From NCBI GenBank assembly GCA_963662175.1, contig OY759214.1, positions 78,876,037 to 78,940,036 of the forward strand: 64,000 nucleotides of DNA, in the 5' to 3' direction. Position numbers and translations under genes: made by a program. This document shows positions 58,598 to 64,000 of the stretch, piece by piece. The notes below the pieces were generated by a model. The model was given only the letters and a program-made list of their open reading frames with translations. It did no database searches and was not told the DNA's origin. The stretch is from Aradus depressus. Lineage: Eukaryota; Arthropoda; Insecta; Hemiptera; Aradidae. Within the stretch, counting starts at the first letter, position 1. The number at the start of each line of letters is the position of its first letter.

Positions 58598-60741
58598 ATG
58601 TACAGCTTTTTAGTTTTTATATTTATTTATTTACAATTTGAACTGAAGGTTCTCACATGCACTTCTGACGACAATTGATAGTAGAAACAAAATACTGCAG
58701 TTTTAAATTTTAGAGGGTATGGTCACCGCCTTTTGTTATCATTATGTATATATTTGGTCATCAAAATAGGAATTAAGAAAAAATCTTCTGTCAATTGAAT
58801 CCGGATATTTAAAAAAGAATCCAAATAATATATTTGAATGAGAAAATTATCTTCAAAAGAGAAAATTTAACATCATCATATGACTGGAAGTCAGCCATAT
58901 TTTGTTGGCTCTTGCTGATTTGTCGAAATTGAATGAGTACTGTCACTTCCTTATCTTCATGTTTGTGTACTTGTAGAAATAAGGTTAAAAACTTAAATTA
59001 AGGTTAGTGTTCAGTTTTTTCTATCTTTTTAACACCCTTTTTTTTTTATCTTTTACCCTCCTGATTTTTGAATGCTGATACTTAAGAAGCAATTGAGTCA
59101 TAGGAACGTTCAGTGAAAAACGTTTGTAGGCTGTTTTTGTGTGGTAGTTTAATAGTTTCCTATAAGTGCCAAAGTAAGTAACTTTCTAAGATTAAAGAGC
59201 TTTAAGTTGAGTATGTTAAATAATCTTCCTTATGAAGGTATTTTAATCTTGTAGAAATGTTTACAAATTACATTTGATGTAAGGACATAATTGTATGCTT
59301 ATTAAGTTGGATTATCAGGGCGCGAACACTTTTCAGTTGAATGATAACGTTTCAGTTACATAACAAATCAATATAACAATTTGTTATACTCTGTTACGAA
59401 AAGTATTTATCTGTTTCAGCCCTAACATATATTATTTTCTGTAGGGAATAATTCTGCGACGAATTTTAAAAATTGAATTACCTATTGTATTTGTGTTTAC
59501 CTTATGGCAAATCATCCCTTGTCTCAAGTCGCAACTTTTTCACGAATTGAATAAAGTACAAATTTCATTTTTGCTCAAATTTGGGGGTCTATTTATCAAT
59601 GTTATACTTTTTAGTTAATGTAGTTTTGTTCTTAACCTACATTTTTCTGTTTGTTGCTAATATCACTGCTAAATGTATATTATGTTTTTTTGAAGTATTT
59701 CTGACGATGCATGCATTCTTGACAACTTTTATTAGCATATCTGACATGATTAACTATATTCAGCTACTTCTTTTATTTACTTAATTTTGCAAATATTATG
59801 AATGCTTGCTAAAACTTCTATGATGTCTTATTTGAATGAAATTAGTATAAATAATTGCATAACTTGAGTCAATAAAACACCCCGCTTCCATAACCCAAAT
59901 GGAAATCATAGATCAAATACTTATTTGAAAGAGAGCTTAGGGTATTACTTAGATGAAGTAGATTGGATTACATTGACAATTAAATTCCTTGTATTATAAA
60001 TAAAAATAAAAATGTATATATATATATATATATATATATCGGAAGGGGAACAGTTGTTTGCTTTCACTGATGTAAATTGTTTGGAATTTATCTGTTTATT
60101 GATCTATCACATTTTTTTCATGCGACCGTAATGTTTGTTTATAACAAATATTTACACATTGTTTGCATCCAATTTTATTATTATTTGATAAATTGCGGCT
60201 GTACTTGAATGGCTAGATTATCATGATTTTTCTTATTTTATAAATTATTTACTGGATATTTTAGTGTACTATGAAAGCGGTGCTGTATTTATATGCTGTA
60301 AGTAAAATTTTTAGTTCCGACTCTGTACAGAATTTCCGGGGTCCGTGCGTGTGTTTGTCTGTGGGATTGTTTTTCGTTCACGATAGCTTCTGTTAACAAT
60401 GTACCGACTTGAATGATTCTTTTTGTCAAATGTTTGTCCCAGTAAGGACTTCAGAATTACTGACTTTAAAGTCTATCGGATCAGTGCTTTTAGAAATACG
60501 CCTAATTTTCTTTCGTTCTCAATAACTTCTGCAAGAATACCGCATTTTGAAGGATGCTCTGTGGAAAATATTTGTCTTAATGAGGATTCAAGGCCTTTTC
60601 GGTGCCTATCTTATCAGTGGCTTTGGAACTATTTTGATAATATCGTCTATGAATGGTGTAAGGGTTTCTCGCAAATTCAGCTGGAACTTTTCATTGTAAA
60701 AAAACATTATAAAGGATGACTGACAAATACAACGAATAGTA
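58598..60741. other. Upstream region of the NUDT1-like gene
   Basis: No exon found. The 59581-59784 and 60423-60719 open frames have no family resemblance or splice context. The promoter cannot be located by eye. Confidence 0.45.
60016..60040. repeat. TA dinucleotide microsatellite
   Basis: (TA)n of about 25 bp. Similar short runs at 38756-38771 and 50453-50474. Confidence 0.9.
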
Positions 60742-60948
60742 GTCACACTGCTAGCTATGGAGCCGGTCGTTGCCCAGCATATGTTAGCTGTGTTGCGGGC
60801 TTTAGCCGAACAGGTACTAGCTGGGGTGCCGGTCATTGGCTAGCACATATCAGTTGAGGTGCCGGTCGTTGGCTAGCACATATCAGTTGAAGTCCCGGTC
60901 GTTGGCTAGCACATACTAGCTGAGATGCCAGCCGTTGCCCAGCATTTA
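60742..60948. repeat. 33-bp tandem repeat, about 5 to 6 degenerate copies
   Basis: GTGCCGGTCGTTGGCTAGCA followed by CATATCAGTTGAG recurs at about 33-bp spacing. GC-richer than its surroundings. Confidence 0.85.
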
Positions 60949-61625
60949 CTATTTCTGTTTGTATGTCACCATCAGCAAGAATAGAACAATTATCAGCTGA
61001 AAATAACCATATCTTAGAATTTTATGAATGACATTTCATTTTGTCGTTAAAAAGTTTTAATGCCATTTCCAGGAATTAGAGTAAAGAAAAAAAGGATCAT
61101 TATGTATCTGAGATTGAATCTAAGTAACGTATAAGGGCTGTCTGACAAATTCCAGTGGAATTTATCATAATATAAATTATTTGAAGAAGTAGTTTTAGAA
61201 CGTGGTAGTGGTGTAGGTTGATTTTTATAAATTTTCAGAATTAATCGAACAGGCCTTATAGGAATTGTGTTTTTCCTCTGAATTGGCCTTTAATCATTGT
61301 CTGGTGTTTTTATGTTTTTTCGTCTCCTAGGGTTCGATGTTATATTGCTTGGACTCCCTGGAGGCAGATACATTTTTTAGACTCCCAAGTGGTCAATGAT
61401 TGATTCATTTGAAGACCCCCAGGGTTGGCGTGATTTGTTACAAACCTAGAATTTGTTGGAATCATCATGAAGGGACGGGAACAGCATTTATGTGCCATTC
61501 CATTCTGTTCTGGCCAAATCAACCACCAATGACCCTCAAAGAATTCAATGAAATTTTTCACATTTGTTTTGTATTATGATGTAAAAAAACGTGTAGAATA
61601 TGAATCCCAGCATGCACTTTTGAAT
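60949..61625. other. Spacer
   Basis: No gene supported. A minus open frame at 61340-61561 shows no recognised motif. Confidence 0.4.
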
Positions 61626-61811
61626 TGGTCGCGAGCCTGTACGATGTCATCAGGTACTCGTTAAAGACTCTCCTACCCTAGATGAATAAACCTAAGTAGG
61701 CAAAATTTAGTACTCCCACAGTTGATTCGGGCTCATGTCCATCAGAGCAATGAATGAGTGCTCTGGTAGTAGACGACATGATCGCTCGTAGTTGAAGCCC
61801 AGGCATGACTC
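61626..61811 (+). mobile_element. SINE-A 3' part
   Basis: GTCGCGAGCCTGTACGATGT to AGCCCAGGCATGACTC. The head is missing. Confidence 0.8.
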
Positions 61812-61990
61812 TATTGTGTATGTATTGAATTTATCGATTCAAAATTCAGTATGAGGATTTAGAAGGCCCTGTAAGTCAACTATTGATTATTAACCCAAAC
61901 GGTCGACTGGTTTTGGAGGGGGGATGAAAAATGAATTGATTAATTCGTTCTGGGGAAGTACATTGCCGGTGATTCATCGACGATTTTTCA
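61812..61990 (+). repeat. Repeat family R3, 3' half copy
   Basis: AACGGTCGACTGGTTTTGGA and CTGGGGAAGTACATTGCCGG, ending at TTCATCGACGATTTTT. Directly follows a SINE fragment. Confidence 0.7.
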
Positions 61991-62474
61991 GACTAGTTGT
62001 TGCATTACTGGTAATATATAATTAATTGTTTATTTTGGGGTAGGCATTATTAATAAGAGAAATATTTTTAAAAAAATATACGGGAAACTTTGATATATTT
62101 GTTTAGTGATATACGCGGTGATTAGTTTTTATTATCTATCGCAGTATTTTCGATGTGAAACATTCTTGAAGGACGGTAGAGTGCATTTTGTATGAATAAA
62201 ACTCAACAATGTAACGGGAATGCGTCACGGAAATGATGTCACTCAATAGGCCCGACTGGTATAAGTAAGTACTCACTACACCAATACTGTGACGGCGCTA
62301 GCCCGTTGGAGTGAATAGCAAACGTAATGAAACGGCGTTGAACCGATGTCCGAGGTCCGATTTGAAAAATCCCCAAAGTTCATAAAAAAACCAACCCAGT
62401 AGGTCAGAAATATTTTTATATTTATTTATATATATCAGCCAGACTGAAGTATAGAGTAAGTTATGTAATCGCTA
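61991..62474. other. Spacer
   Basis: GC-richer patch around 62210-62350; nothing recognised. Confidence 0.4.
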
Positions 62475-62970
62475 AACAATTTCATATTGAATTTCAATCG
62501 AAATAGCATGTTTTCCGCCCCGCTGATTCCAAAAATTAAACAAAAATTGTTGTTTGTGTGTCTGTGAACACGATAACTCCCGATAGAATGAAGTATCAAC
62601 ACGAAATTTTATATTTGTATCCAGAACCCCATAAGGACGACATCTATTGATTTACAGCCAAATCGGCCAAAGAGATGACGGTTTAAAACAAAAACTCTAA
62701 TATCTGCCGATATAATGAATGTATCGACATGAAATTTTATGTAAATTCAGAACTTCATAAGGACGACACTCATAAATTTTCCGCAAAATTGACCGAAAGG
62801 AGGGGGGCTCAATTCAATAACCCTAATAACAGCCGGAGGATTCCGAAGTTCTTGTATAAGTGAACTATTGATTTTTAGCCAAAAGGGTCCATTGGTTTTA
62901 GAGGGAGAGAAAAATCTCAATTAATTCGTGCTGAGGAGGTACATTGCCGGTGATTCACCAACGCATTTTT
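62475..62970 (+). repeat. Repeat family R3, longest downstream copy
   Basis: CACGATAACTCCCGATAGAA, AACCCCATAAGGACGACATC, AATCGGCCAAAGAG and the end GCCGGTGATTCACCAACGC. Shows an internal duplication of the CGACATGAAATTTTATGT block. Confidence 0.75.
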
Positions 62971-63753
62971 TTTTATTGTTATTTCTTGAATAATGGAATA
63001 ATACAATTCTTACAATAAATAATAGATAAAACTGTCGGCATTACAACAAAAGAAACTATCGAGTAATGGGGTGACACTGGCTTTTTTTATTTTTATTTTT
63101 TTTTATCAGCTCAGTAAATATCAAGTGACAAAGATAATGTCACAAAGTTTAGATTTTATTATGTTTTTTGAAAATGTTTTTTCATTTTTACTCTCATTAT
63201 TTATAGTACCTAGCCAATGTCCAGAAAAGCCATTGTCATATAAAATGTGTAACTGACATTGATTTCTGTAACTGACATTAAGTTGATTTCCGTATTTAGT
63301 TAGTGCTGTTAGATTGAAAAATATTTTATATTCTGATGATTTGATTTAATGTGTATTGGTTTCAATCAATTTTCACGAGAGGTCTCTGTGACCATTGAAC
63401 CAGTACGGAAGGAAGTATAGTCCTCGGTGTGGTATAGGCCTAATTGTGTTCTCATTCCTGTACACAGCTGACCTGCATATAAAGTGTTATGTATGATTCA
63501 ATTACAATTGCTTGTCATTTTAAACTTTTGAAATAAACTATATAGTTATAGATTTCCAAGTTAAGTCTACTTGTGACAATAAACAATCTGCACTGCTTAG
63601 TCACTTTATAGTCACTATTTTGAAATAGTACAACCCTAATGACCCGGCCAATCCAAAAGAAAAAAAAACATATAGAAAGCTAATTGTGGGGAGGAAACAC
63701 ACAACTGACATACATTAAATAGAACTAACCCAAAAGAAACATTACTTACGGAA
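62971..63753. other. Spacer
   Basis: AT-rich sequence, no gene recognised. Confidence 0.45.
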
Positions 63754-63945
63754 TAGATAATTAAAATACACAATTTCTTTGTTAAACTTCACTATATATT
63801 CTCAAATACTCAACTAGTTTCGCCGTGTTAAGGCTTTAACTGTTTATAAGTGACTCTTTATAATGCCTTAACACGACGAAACTAGTTGAGTATTTGAGAA
63901 TATATAATGAAGTTTGACAAAGAAATTGTGTATTTTAATTATCTA
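63754..63945. repeat. Large inverted repeat, 81-bp arms, 30-base loop
   Basis: Arms 63754-63834 and 63865-63945 match with three mismatches, all transitions (for example CTCAACTAGTTTCG against its complement). No coding capacity. Confidence 0.93.
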
Positions 63946-64000
63946 TACCTAGAATGGAGCTTCACAAAGTAAATCTGGAAACCATAAATTATTTAACATT

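Noticed and set aside
59581..59784. 67-residue hydrophobic ORF
   Set aside because: AT-rich frame with Leu/Phe/Ile bias expected by chance; no homologue known to me.

Overview
The window is AT-rich, intron-rich animal DNA dominated by transposable elements. GT-AG introns, a SWI/SNF subunit of animal type, a jockey-type LINE and a copia retrotransposon with a half-tRNA primer site all point to an insect. A large hemipteran-like genome would fit, but the order is an inference and the sequence does not fix it.

Four cellular genes were assembled exon by exon. (1) 58..23469, minus strand: the first 13 coding exons (696 residues) of moira/SMARCC, the SWIRM-SANT scaffold of BAF/PBAF chromatin remodellers; it runs off the left edge. 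(2) 28051..40437, plus: a complete 12-exon gene (664 residues) for an ALDH16A1-like protein lacking both ALDH catalytic residues. (3) 43737..53824, plus: a complete 12-exon Nup85 gene (659 residues), a Y-complex nucleoporin. (4) 55866..58597, minus: a 3-exon MTH1/NUDT1-like gene with a broken Nudix box, convergent with Nup85. Every exon phase in the four models closes. The four genes do not form a pathway.

The rest is introns and spacers filled with mobile DNA. The moira intron at 10753..21428 holds a full-length LINE with two intact ORFs and target-site duplications, plus a 41-copy, 34-bp minisatellite. An ALDH16 intron holds an intact copia element with apparently identical 156-bp LTRs. About 15 copies of one tRNA-headed SINE, two of a second SINE, several terminal-inverted-repeat elements, a same-orientation repeat family, decayed LINE pieces and fold-back elements are spread over the whole window.

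The most unusual features are: the LINE begins with a tRNA-like sequence enclosed by the same target-site duplication as the LINE body; a 249-bp near-perfect palindrome lies in an ALDH16 intron; hammerhead-ribozyme-like cores with compensatory stem II changes recur in Penelope-like or fold-back repeats; a fold-back element encloses a LINE reverse-transcriptase fragment; and two neighbouring genes encode probable pseudoenzymes.
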